Assembly: GCA_910592205.1 (NCBI GenBank)
Contig: CAJVPJ010001272.1
Location: 1 to 10,949, forward strand
From: Paraglomus occultum
Taxonomy: Eukaryota; Glomeromycota; Glomeromycetes; Paraglomerales; Paraglomeraceae
Direction: 5' to 3'
DNA: 10,949 nucleotides
The position numbers were made by a program, and so were the translations under genes. The stretch's first letter is position 1. Every line of letters starts with the position of its first letter. A model generated the notes under the pieces. That model saw nothing but the letters and a program-made list of their open reading frames with translations. It made no database searches and was not told the DNA's origin. Shown here in pieces: positions 1-7,952 of the stretch.

Positions 1-359
1 TAAAAAAAGTAATGGTAATAGTAATTAAATACCCGATTTGTGTTTTAAAATCGATGCCTAGTTTTGGAAAACAACATCCGAAACATAAAATTCGAATTTA
101 TTTGTACGTAAATATTTTGCGATTTTATAACGCATATCCTCATTTAAGCTTTTCACTTTAATTGTTTTTACGCATAAACTTTGCTAACATACGTGTCCAA
201 TGTCAAAGTTGTCGGGCAAAGTATTGCGACATACGATCTTGTTTGATTTTTTTTTATTAAAAGAAAAAATCGTAAATATTGTAGTATTGCTTCCAATCGC
301 CATCATCTGATTCTTTTGATAGCGATTTTGATTCTTTATTTAAATTTACAATACTTATG
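1..359. other. AT-rich region without a recognised gene
   Basis: AT-rich DNA with homopolymer T and A runs (for example around 247-258). No reading frame of useful length and no RNA-gene signature was recognised. A short hydrophobic plus-strand frame at 316-504 overlaps the opposite-strand frame described next and shows no family signature, so I do not call it. Confidence 0.5.
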
Positions 360-737
360 TTATCGTTTACGATTGTTACAGCAAAAAGTTGTTTGGCATT
401 CTGTTGGTTTACTTAAGGGAGAGGTGCCACATTTATTTTGCGCTGCCATTTTTTTTGCTATCGCTTTGCGTTGTTTGTGTATTCGAATGCTATTGCCATT
501 GTAACAAAATGGTTGTTTTGAAGATATCATATTTTTTTGCACACCACCGAATAGTCTTTTGACTGTGATTTCTGCTTCATCATCTAGTTCCGTATCAGCC
601 CAGAGAATTTTTTCTTCATTCTCACTTCTGAAAAAATTTTTCAAATTCTTTGAAAGTCAACTTTGCTCAACCTGCGAATATTGTTTGGAGTTCAAACGAA
701 TCAAATGTTTTTTTTTTTGTTTTAAACGTCGTCCCAT
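360..737 (-). pseudogene. possible relict of a repetitive basic fungal protein
   Basis: A minus-strand open frame runs from about 644 to 360. It has an acidic patch (WADTELDDEAE) followed by a lysine/arginine-rich stretch containing YNGNSIR and KQRKAIAKKM. From memory, this order (acidic segment, then a Y-x-G-N-S-x-R motif, then a basic helix) recalls hypothetical proteins present in many copies in Glomeromycotina genomes, often near transposons. That is recollection, not a match I could test. A second minus-strand frame beginning with ATG at 737-735 encodes the basic start MGRRLKQKKKHLIRLNSKQ and stops near 657. The two could be joined by an intron of about 53 bases with poor splice sites. 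The 644 frame has no ATG of its own (it opens with TTG), so I regard this as a decayed copy or a misread exon. It may equally be chance. Confidence 0.22.
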
Positions 738-1016
738 TTTTTCACAACAGTTAGACTTGCTTCACATGAAGTCCATCTTATTGGTAATTGCGCAACTTAC
801 GTGACTTATAGCAGAGTGCCAAATTCTGTCATTCATAGACGACAAACAAAAGATCGTTGCTGCATCAACAATAAGAAAAACGACCCGCGGGAAAAAATAA
901 TTTAACCTTGGGTTGACGAAGAAAGGAGAAAAGCACAAAAAAGAAAGACATTGATAATTACGTGATTAATGATAGTGATAGAAAAGACAATGAAATTTAA
1001 ATTTGCACCAGAGTGA

Positions 1017-1271
1017 CCAAAGAATAAGTTATGCTTTCGGGTCCGAGCATTTTCTTCCCATGCAATCGCTCTGGTGCTTCTACTACTGTTTATATTTTTA
1101 AAAGCGAGTGCAATCTATAATAAAAATAACAAAACTATCCAATTATTTTTACATAGTTACGATTGTATTAAATTAGCGAAATGCGAATTAAGACTCGACA
1201 AAGCAGTACGAGTTATCAAAGCATTATGTCAAACTTTATTGTATTCTACTCCTTGGCATGAAAAATGTTAA
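1017..1271 (+). other. short ORF with hydrophobic signal-like stretch, unrecognised
   Basis: An open frame runs from 1017 to the TAA at 1269-1271. Near its start is a run of small and hydrophobic residues (IALVLLLLFIFLKASA) ending in an A-x-A-like site, which resembles a signal peptide. About 50 mostly polar residues with three cysteines follow. The frame contains no ATG before this segment, and only GTG or similar codons are available, so a real protein would need an upstream exon that I cannot identify. I recognise no family. It could be a small secreted-protein exon or a chance frame in AT-rich DNA; chance is more likely. Confidence 0.12.
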
Positions 1272-1836
1272 ACTGCTTTCCTTTACCTGTGTTGGCATTA
1301 ATGCTTTTTTATTGGTTTTTATTTTCCGTTCTTCACAAACAATTTTTTTTATCTAGATATTCCTGGAGAGTATGGGTATTAGTATGTTAATTTTAAACCC
1401 CACAAGGCGCAATTTTTTACCTTTAAAAAAATGCTTCTATCAGCGCTGAATGCTTTGGTGCTATGATCAATTTAATATTAATATACATAAGATATTTACT
1501 GTTATAATGAATTAAAGTAATTCATGGATACCAATAGCTGCTAATAAACCGCTTATCTCAACCAGTTTATATTTTGATGTCATGAATTCATGGGCCAACA
1601 GCTATGCCACTAATACTAAATCAAGGCTAAAAAACCGAAAATCTGGAATCCCCTTCCTTGGCCATGCTAGCAAACTTTTCAAATGTTCGTTTTATTGCGC
1701 CTGCAAAATTACGGTAAGGGTTAAAATATTGTAACCGACATAAAATTATTAGACTCCGAGTTATTCCGGTTTACGTAATCAAAGTTCGAATCATTACGGG
1801 TCTCTTATAAGCTTTCTTTTCTTTTTTTGTAAATAG

Positions 1837-1859
1837 CCAACTGTCTGCTGAACAGTTGG
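1837..1859. repeat. 8-bp perfect hairpin
   Basis: The arms CCAACTGT (1837-1844) and ACAGTTGG (1852-1859) are perfect reverse complements around a 7-base loop. A G-T pair and an A-T pair can extend the stem outward. No run of T follows closely and no gene end is nearby, so its role is unknown. A stem of this size can occur by chance. Confidence 0.45.
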
Positions 1860-2170
1860 TTGAAAACCGCGAGTTGGCTCAGGCCTTTGCGCCAATATAC
1901 GTAAGCAACCTTCTTTGATTGTAACTTATCGCTTTTGTATTGTATATTGTAACGTACTAGTACAGTATTTATTGGTACAGCATGCATTACACGTGACAGG
2001 GTCATAAACCACTCATTGTCATTTACGTTATCAATTGTCTGTTAAATTTGTATGACAAATTTGTGGCAACATTCAGAACCCCTGAACTTTCCTGTGGCGT
2101 TCATATTCACCGCATATTAATATCGAACAGTTAGGCTTTTCACATCCAAAACCTGCCTTTTTCTTAATAA

Positions 2171-2184
2171 TATATATATAAATA
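2171..2184 (+). promoter_or_regulatory. TATA-like tract upstream of the KCTD-like gene
   Basis: An alternating TA run ending in TAAATA lies about 40-50 bases before the ATG at 2223, in a fully AT-rich stretch. It is placed where a fungal core promoter could be, but such tracts are common in this AT-rich DNA. Confidence 0.25.
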
Positions 2185-2222
2185 CATTTATTTATATTTA
2201 ATCACATATTATTTATATTTCT

Positions 2223-3153
2223 ATGACTGACGAAAGAATCGTCCTAAACGTCGGCGGAATGAAGGTTTGTTAGAATACTCTAGTTACATGTCCTCCTCAC
2301 ACTTGTCACTGATTTACAATATCAAACAGTTTGGATGAATGACTATCGATAACATGACTTGTAATTATATAATTATCAATCAAATTTGACATTCATTAAA
2401 AACGTTCACTCGACGCACCCAATTACCCGTTCCCCCGTTCGTCCAAAGTATGAAACCTATCGTTCAACGCTAACACAATACCCAGATACGCTCCTTGGAA
2501 CAATGTTTCAGGAACGGAACAGAGACATGTTACATCCCAGCAATGGCAATGAATACTTCTTCGACAGGGATGGTCGCGCCTTCTATTACATCATGGAATA
2601 CTATCGCAAAGGTACAGTTCCCTACTATGATGATTGCGGTCAGAGTATGCACCACTGTAACTTGGTGCCTCGCACGCAACTTGAGGGTGAACTCGATTTC
2701 TTCCAAATACCTAAACCACCCGTCATCGAGGCACCATCGATCACAGTGACTGAAGAATACGCCGCGCAGTTACTAAATAATTTTATAGACATGCTGAAGA
2801 AGGTACTTCGCGAAGCACATTCCCAACTATATTCTCGAGTCTCCATGACGTTTGTTTCGAAATCTTTTGAAGATTTCGCTATCGCTCCTGGAATCGAGTC
2901 TGCTATCCGATTAGCTACTCCGTATGCATTCTCTGGGTATAGGATTTTAAGGAATTTTCCCGAACTGTCTGAACATTTGAAGGAGGATAGTTCGATATCA
3001 GATTGTTACATCCAAAAAGGTTTCAGGAGGGTTAATAGTAGTCTAGAGGTACTTGACCGCTTGACATTGACGATTATCTCACCTCTCAATTTGGAAATGG
3101 AAGTAATCAAAGAAATGTCGTATCTTGGTCGTTCCGTGGAAGGCGGAAATTAG
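2223..3153 (+). CDS. T1-type BTB/POZ (KCTD-like) domain protein, two exons
   Basis: The protein is predicted at 248 residues. Exon 1 is 2223-2264 (MTDERIVLNVGGMK), the intron is 2265-2448 (GTTTGT...CAAAG, phase 0, 184 bases), and exon 2 is 2449-3153, opening with YETYRSTLTQYPDTLLGTMF. The junction restores the T1/BTB hallmark L-N-V-G-G-x-K-Y-E-T-x-x-x-T-L, so the ATG at 2386 lies inside the intron and is not the start. The BTB domain covers about residues 4-102 and carries the family landmarks YPDTLLGTMF (25-34), NGNEYFFDRDGRAFYYIMEYY and ELDFFQIP. The remaining ~145 residues form a mostly helical tail without a motif I know; similar tails follow BTB domains in early-diverging fungi. Known T1-BTB proteins oligomerise and many act as Cullin-3 substrate adaptors. 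This protein has no channel segments, so an adaptor role is an inference and the substrate is unknown. The next gene is convergent, ending at 3761. Confidence 0.87.
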
Positions 3154-3760
3154 GCATATGTAACATAAAAGTTTTAGAATGCGACTTTAATTAGAAAGTG
3201 TAGTAGTCTGATGATTTTTACATCACACGGCTTCTTCGAACGATATTAAAAAACTACAAGCTCTTTTTTACAAAACGATCGTCAAACATAATAACATTTT
3301 CTGATATCACGTGTCCATACATACATACGTGTAGGCGTATCTCTTATGTTTTTAGTGCATCTTTATTGTGGCAGCATCACTCTTATATACAACTCAATGA
3401 CTGCCGAGAAATAATGTGAATTAGGAATTTACAGTTTCTATTCGAATCAAAGGAAAAAAAGAGAGAGAATTTGAATTCCAAAAAGAAAAAAAAAAAAGTC
3501 TCACACCCCCCAGACTAAATTAGTTTGTCTGAATCCGGCCAAAAAATATCCAACCACGCAACATTAATATTCCCATGCAAATGTACGAGATGATACTACT
3601 ACAAAATCAATATTAACTGTTCGATACGTATTCCCGTATGCTATTGCATTTCACAATGCCCATTGCTCGTTATCCAGGATATAGCCAATCGGGTATTATT
3701 CCATCACCCCTGTCAATGGGGCTTTTTCTTTTTCCTAGACTAAACGTTCCATTACATCTC
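3154..3760. other. convergent intergenic region between two gene 3' ends
   Basis: About 600 bases lie between the stop of the KCTD-like gene and the stop of the TPR gene on the other strand, so both 3' UTRs must fall here. The region holds a purine-rich A/G tract (about 3450-3500), a C run, and an imperfect inverted repeat with CAGAC/GTCTG arms (3511-3531). I see no gene. Frames at 3638-3937 and 3670-3891 run into or oppose the TPR gene and look like shadows. Confidence 0.55.
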
Positions 3761-5472
3761 TTAATACATATATTCACAATCGCTCCTTGCACAAAACTCC
3801 TTAATAACAGTATTAATAGTCTCCACACTACAAAGCCTAAACACATGAGTAGGATCCAATATAGAGACCGTCTCAAAATCAGCAAACGCATCCGTGGTCC
3901 GATACAACATCAGATAGGTCTTTGCTCTCAACTCTAACGCTTCCACGTTTTCGCAGTCGAAAGCGAGCGCCTTGTTCAGATCGCTCAACGCCTCTGAAAA
4001 CCTGCGAACCAAGAAACACATGTACGCACGAAGATAATACGCCTCGGGATCCTGCAAGTCGGGATGGAACAACTTTTCGAGATCGTTCAGCGCCTCATCG
4101 TATCGATGCAGCTTGAACAAGATTTTAATGCGAATCTTTCGAAACGGTGCGGGTGGATTACGGCGGCCAAGTACACGTTCCAGGTCGATTAGGCTCGCGC
4201 TATAATTACCGAGAACATAGTTAACCGTCGCGCGTGCCTGTAAAGCTTCCAAACTATTCTGACGAATCTCTAGTGCTGTTGTGAGATCTTTCAAAGAATT
4301 TTGAAGCCGTCCGAGGGTAAAATGTGCCATTCCCCGATTCTCTAATGCCGTAGCCGAATTCGGTCTTTGGGCAAGTGACTTGTCAAGATCTACTACCGCA
4401 TCATCGGCGTATCCCAGTTTACGCTTGAGCAGTCCTCGATCACGGAGTGTATACGGATCATCTGGCTTGATGCGTAGTATGGCGTTCAAATCTGTTAACG
4501 CATCTGAATATTTCTCTTGCTCGATATATATGTGACTTCGATCTTTGAGTGCGGATACGTGTGATGGATTACGCTTGAGTATCTCGTTGAGATCAGTTAG
4601 CGCATCATCGAATCTTCCAAGTTTGCGATAGACTTCACTGCGAGTTTCTAATGCACTCGTACTGTCCGGCCTCAAGTCTAACGACTTGTTTAAATCTTTC
4701 AGTGCTTCTTCGTATTGTTTTAGCTTGAGCTTTACTTCTCCACGACGGCGAAGTGCAAATGTGCTCTCTGGTTCCAACTCGAGCGATTTATCGAGATCAG
4801 CAACTGCTTTATCGTATTTGGCTAGTTTCTGGTATACAGTGCCTCTACCTCGCAATGCGAATGCGTTATTAGGTTCTAATTCTAAGGCTCGGTTGAGATC
4901 AGTCAAGGCTTCGTCATATCTATTCATCATTCGATACACTTCTCCCCTTCCCCGTAGTGAGAATGCATTATCTGGTTCGACAGCAATAACTCTGTCGAGA
5001 TCGCATAAGGCTTCATTGTCTTTTCCGAGCATTCTGTTTACCTCTCCCCTATATGCTCTCGCTGCGACATTGTCTGGCCATTCTGCGAGCACTCTAGTAA
5101 AGTCTTTTAGTGAATCTCGATATCTGCCTAATTTACGGTATACTTCGCCACGTATTTGCCTTGCGATAACGAAGCCATTCTCTATTGCTAGTGCTTTGTT
5201 TAGTTCTATAAGTGCTTCTTCGTATTGTTGGTTTTTGCGCAAGTTGGCTCCTCTGAGAGCATGTAATATTGCGGTTTCTGCTTCAATAGTTATAATGGTT
5301 TTTGGAATGTCCTCTAGTGATTTTATGGCCACTAGTTCTTTATGAGCAGTATCTTTAACCTGTGTGTCAAGTAGGCGTAAAATAACTTGGTATAAGCTAT
5401 ATCGATATGTGGCAAGCATTTGGCTTATAACACCATAGTTTAATACTAGTCACTTACCTCTTTGCCTAACAT
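3761..5472 (-). CDS. protein of fourteen tandem tetratricopeptide repeats
   Basis: The uninterrupted frame from ATG 5419 to TAA 3761-3763 encodes 552 residues. Residues 51-526 divide exactly into fourteen 34-residue units with no insertion or deletion, of the form ALRGRGEVYRKLGRYDEAL followed by TDLNRALELEPNNA. They keep the canonical TPR positions: small residues at 8 and 20 of each helix pair, and the terminal D/E-P. A 26-residue tail ends in SDCEYMY. There is no signal peptide or membrane segment, so it is likely a cytosolic or nuclear protein-binding superhelix; the partner is unknown. Two starts are possible. I favour a spliced one: ATG 5472-5470, exon 1 MLGKE (5458-5472), a GTAAGT donor directly after GAG, and an acceptor ACACAG, giving an intron of 98 bases (5360-5457, phase 0) and a 537-residue protein beginning MLGKE-VKDTAHKEL. 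The alternative is ATG 5419, with the donor belonging to a 5' UTR intron. No kinase or other domain is attached, unlike in many fungal TPR fusions. Confidence 0.85.
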
Positions 5473-6567
5473 TCTCCTAACCCTGAGTGAAATTGTACAA
5501 GTAAATTAAGAGTCGTAAGGTTTTTTTTTTCGTCAACAAAGTTATCGTTTCATGTTCCTTTTGTATTGATTCGAATACCACATTGCACAACAAACTTACC
5601 GATCAGCTGCTGTTTCTTTGAGTTTGAGGACACCACTTACTTTTTGTGTTGGAGTGGCTGCCTTGTCTGTAGTGGACTCTTGTGTCATATATATATGTAT
5701 GTATGTATGTATATTATTATTATAGGAACAAACAGTCGTCGAGTTCCAAGTAGAGCAGTAATGTGAACGAAGGGAAGTATTGAATAAACGATGGGGCGTA
5801 AAGTGACGACTGTGAGATAGTGACGGTAGTTAGCGTTTGTTGTTATACGAGTGTATAGCAAACAAATTTCGGAGAATATATGAATATGGATGATTAGAAC
5901 TCCACCCCCCCTTAAAGGAGGTAGTTGAACAATAACCGCAATATGTACGAGTGGGCGCACAATAGCATGAACGACTTATCAAACTTATATACTTGAGAAA
6001 TTATAAACTGTGCTACGCTTTGGTGGTAAAATTGCATGTCGTAGTGGTTACTGGACGTCGCATGTTTCTCATAACAAATTAATCCCAAAAGGCAATTGGT
6101 ACATGAGAAATTTATGGTGATAAAACACGAGTAGAAAATACATACAACCCACAAAAATACGAGTATGTGCTGGATGCCCCAGTTTATTTTACAAGTTTGG
6201 AATGTTCAAAAGAGAACAGTGTCGACCTTACTTACATGTTCTTCTCTACCCTTTTTAACACTCTACTTCCCGCGTGTGACCCTCATTTGTAGTCATTTGG
6301 TGCATTGACAGAATAACGTTACACAGAATGTCGACATGACAATGTCAAGGAAACCTGTCAGGCTTGGACGAAAAAGAATTTTCATCCCATACTAACACAG
6401 AATGCAATTAGAATCGGTTTTTATTGTTCTCGGATTCTCGACATTTGGTGGGAAAGAACAAAAAGAAACCCAAAAACGCTACTATACTTTTTCAAACGCA
6501 CGGTCTGTAGTGACGGGAATGTTGTACCACGTAATCATAATATTCCATCAAATATTCTCCCGCCTTT
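5473..6567. other. intergenic region between the two TPR genes
   Basis: About 1.1 kb that must contain the promoter and 5' UTR of the 14-TPR gene and the 3' UTR of the Mgr3-like gene, both on the minus strand. It has a T run at 5520-5530, a microsatellite (5687-5724) and a short C-run motif near 5905. The frames at 5566-5766, 5685-5960, 5912-6154 and 6402-6740 show no domain. The last of these overlaps the 3' end of the Mgr3-like gene on the opposite strand. None is called. Confidence 0.5.
5687..5724. repeat. compound microsatellite AT / GTAT / ATT
   Basis: About five AT units are followed by about five GTAT units and then ATT units, giving 38 bases of uninterrupted simple repeat. It lies roughly 215 bases upstream of the start of the 14-TPR gene. 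It probably varies in length between strains. Confidence 0.85.
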
Positions 6568-7860
6568 TTACCCCGACTTTTGTGATGCTGTTTTTTGGTC
6601 AATATCATCTAGTCTTTTCTGAAACTCGTCAATACCTCGAACATCTCCCGCTTTCTTGGCATATCCCACAGCCTTTTGATAAAACTCTTTGGCATCTTCC
6701 ATCTGCCCCCTTGATTCGTGTATCGTTCCAAGGTTATTGAAAATAACTCCAGCACATTCGTCACAAGCACGCATTCCCGATCCTTGTTTGGTTAGCAAAA
6801 GACCTTGTTGCAACCAACCCATTGCGTCGTCCAACTTGTTCTGACCAAAAAGAATTTCGCCAATGTGTCCTTTTATTATTGCTTCATAGCAGATGAATGA
6901 CTGATCAGACCGGTTCGGCGTTTCTTTCAGCTGTTTCAGAATACCTGCGTATAACGCGAGTGCCTTGTTATAATGCTTTTGCTGCGCATAGATGCCTGCT
7001 AATAACAGCATATGTTCAATAAAGTCTGTATTCATTATTGCCGGAACAGTACTTCCTGCATCCCCCTTTTGGCTCATGCTCCCAATGGACCATCTAAGAT
7101 ATTTTTCAGCTTTTTCATAATCGTGCATATTAATACACACCCACGAAACCTTTTTTGACACCTCGATGGCTTTAACAACGTTCTCCTCCGTCCCGGAATC
7201 AACTAAAATTTGCCAAACTGATTCGTATCTGGTGAGCGCATCATGGTAATTTTCAATCATTGCAGAATTGTTGGCCATGCGTAATATTATGTCTAGTACT
7301 ATTGGATCATCAGGTGGAAGTTGCTGTTCTTGAATGGCTATTCTTAAGGCATGTTGGAGGTACTGTTCAGCCAGATGAGAATCGGGATAGAATTCCTCGC
7401 GGACATAAGCTCCTCTGAGACAATCCCTGGCTAATCTGGGTAGAGTCGAAGGTGTAGAGTGATAAAAGTATTCAATGTATAAGTGTATGCCTCTCCACGT
7501 TATCAAAGTTAGCAAACCGATTGTAACCAGCCCGATGCCAAAATATTTTAATATCCTACGTGTCTCTCTTGATGCATCTATGATCAAGCTGGTATAGTTT
7601 TGATTTATACGACCAATTGGGAAAGAGCGACTAGTTGAAAGTGGTGTGCGTGAGTGATATGTCGAGCGTTTGACAGAAACGAATGATTCCTGAACGTGTG
7701 TGGGAATTATTTTATGATTAAGTGGAAGCCAAAACTCCCTTTTCGGTGCGGATATCTTGAAATTACTTAACAAAGTCTTATTGGTTATCGCACTCTGCGT
7801 AAGTGGCGAAAGTCTTTGTATTGTTAATAAAGCGATACGTTTATATGATGTTTTAAGCAT
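6568..7860 (-). CDS. mitochondrial inner-membrane TPR protein, Mgr3-like
   Basis: The protein is predicted at 430 residues from ATG 7860-7858. The frame opens further upstream, but only with TTG (7977) and an ATG (7956) that overlaps the stop of the upstream reductase. Starting at 7860 gives MLKTSYKRIALLTIQRLSPL, which is basic, hydroxylated and free of acidic residues, as expected of a mitochondrial presequence. A single membrane segment lies at about residues 105-124 (GIGLVTIGLLTLITW). After it come several degenerate TPR-like helix pairs, including YHDALTRYESVWQIL, YEKAEKYLRWSIGSM, YNKALALYAGILKQL, LDDAMGWLQQGLLL and the C-terminal CAGVIFNNLGTIHESRGQ. Presequence, one membrane helix and a C-terminal TPR domain, with the late C-E-C and NNLGT motif, match my memory of fungal Mgr3-type proteins. 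Yeast Mgr3 is an adaptor of the i-AAA (Yme1) protease and exposes its TPR domain to the intermembrane space. A TTC19-like protein is the alternative. The transfer of function is inferred. No introns are evident. Confidence 0.72.
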   Translation of the reverse strand: MLKTSYKRIALLTIQRLSPLTQSAITNKTLLSNFKISAPKREFWLPLNHKIIPTHVQESFVSVKRSTYHSRTPLSTSRSFPIGRINQNYTSLIIDASRETRRILKYFGIGLVTIGLLTLITWRGIHLYIEYFYHSTPSTLPRLARDCLRGAYVREEFYPDSHLAEQYLQHALRIAIQEQQLPPDDPIVLDIILRMANNSAMIENYHDALTRYESVWQILVDSGTEENVVKAIEVSKKVSWVCINMHDYEKAEKYLRWSIGSMSQKGDAGSTVPAIMNTDFIEHMLLLAGIYAQQKHYNKALALYAGILKQLKETPNRSDQSFICYEAIIKGHIGEILFGQNKLDDAMGWLQQGLLLTKQGSGMRACDECAGVIFNNLGTIHESRGQMEDAKEFYQKAVGYAKKAGDVRGIDEFQKRLDDIDQKTASQKSG

Positions 7861-7952
7861 TGTCTGGTGCGGATTAAAAAGGACGCAATACTGAAAAGGT
7901 TGATCAAATTTTATCTGGTAACACTGTATTTTCGTCACATGATTACGATATT

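Larger units (their letters stand above)
1272..2222. other. intergenic region upstream of the KCTD-like gene
   Basis: About 950 bases with no supported gene. It contains a hairpin at 1837-1859, and the last 60 bases before the downstream ATG are very AT-rich. A minus-strand frame at 1805-2005 spans the hairpin and shows no recognisable domain, so it is not called. Confidence 0.5.

Noticed and set aside
1005-1077. tRNA-like fold from the 9-bp inverted repeat GCACCAGAG/CTCTGGTGC spanning 73 bases
   Set aside because: There is no T-loop consensus and no anticodon arm at the expected position. The repeat alone does not make an RNA gene.
1735-1805. tRNA gene suggested by GTTCGAATC near 1782
   Set aside because: No T-stem pairs around the loop, and no matching D-arm or acceptor stem could be found upstream.
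2386-2448. ATG at 2386 as the start of the KCTD-like gene
   Set aside because: The 21 residues it adds replace the conserved first strand of the T1 domain, whereas splicing 2264 to 2449 restores it exactly. These bases are the end of the intron.
2121-3626. A 13-base inverted match (2121-2133 with 3614-3626) flanking the KCTD-like gene, as if terminal repeats of a mobile element
   Set aside because: The match does not extend in either direction, and about one 13-base inverted match is expected by chance in a window this size. No target-site duplication is seen.
4686-5345. A 219-residue serine-rich open frame on the plus strand opposite the TPR gene
   Set aside because: It is the antisense reading of the tandem TPR codons and repeats with the same 34-codon period. 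The sense strand has clear family conservation, so this frame is a shadow.
6402-6740. A 112-residue plus-strand frame
   Set aside because: Its second half is antisense to the C-terminus of the Mgr3-like gene and its first half shows no domain.
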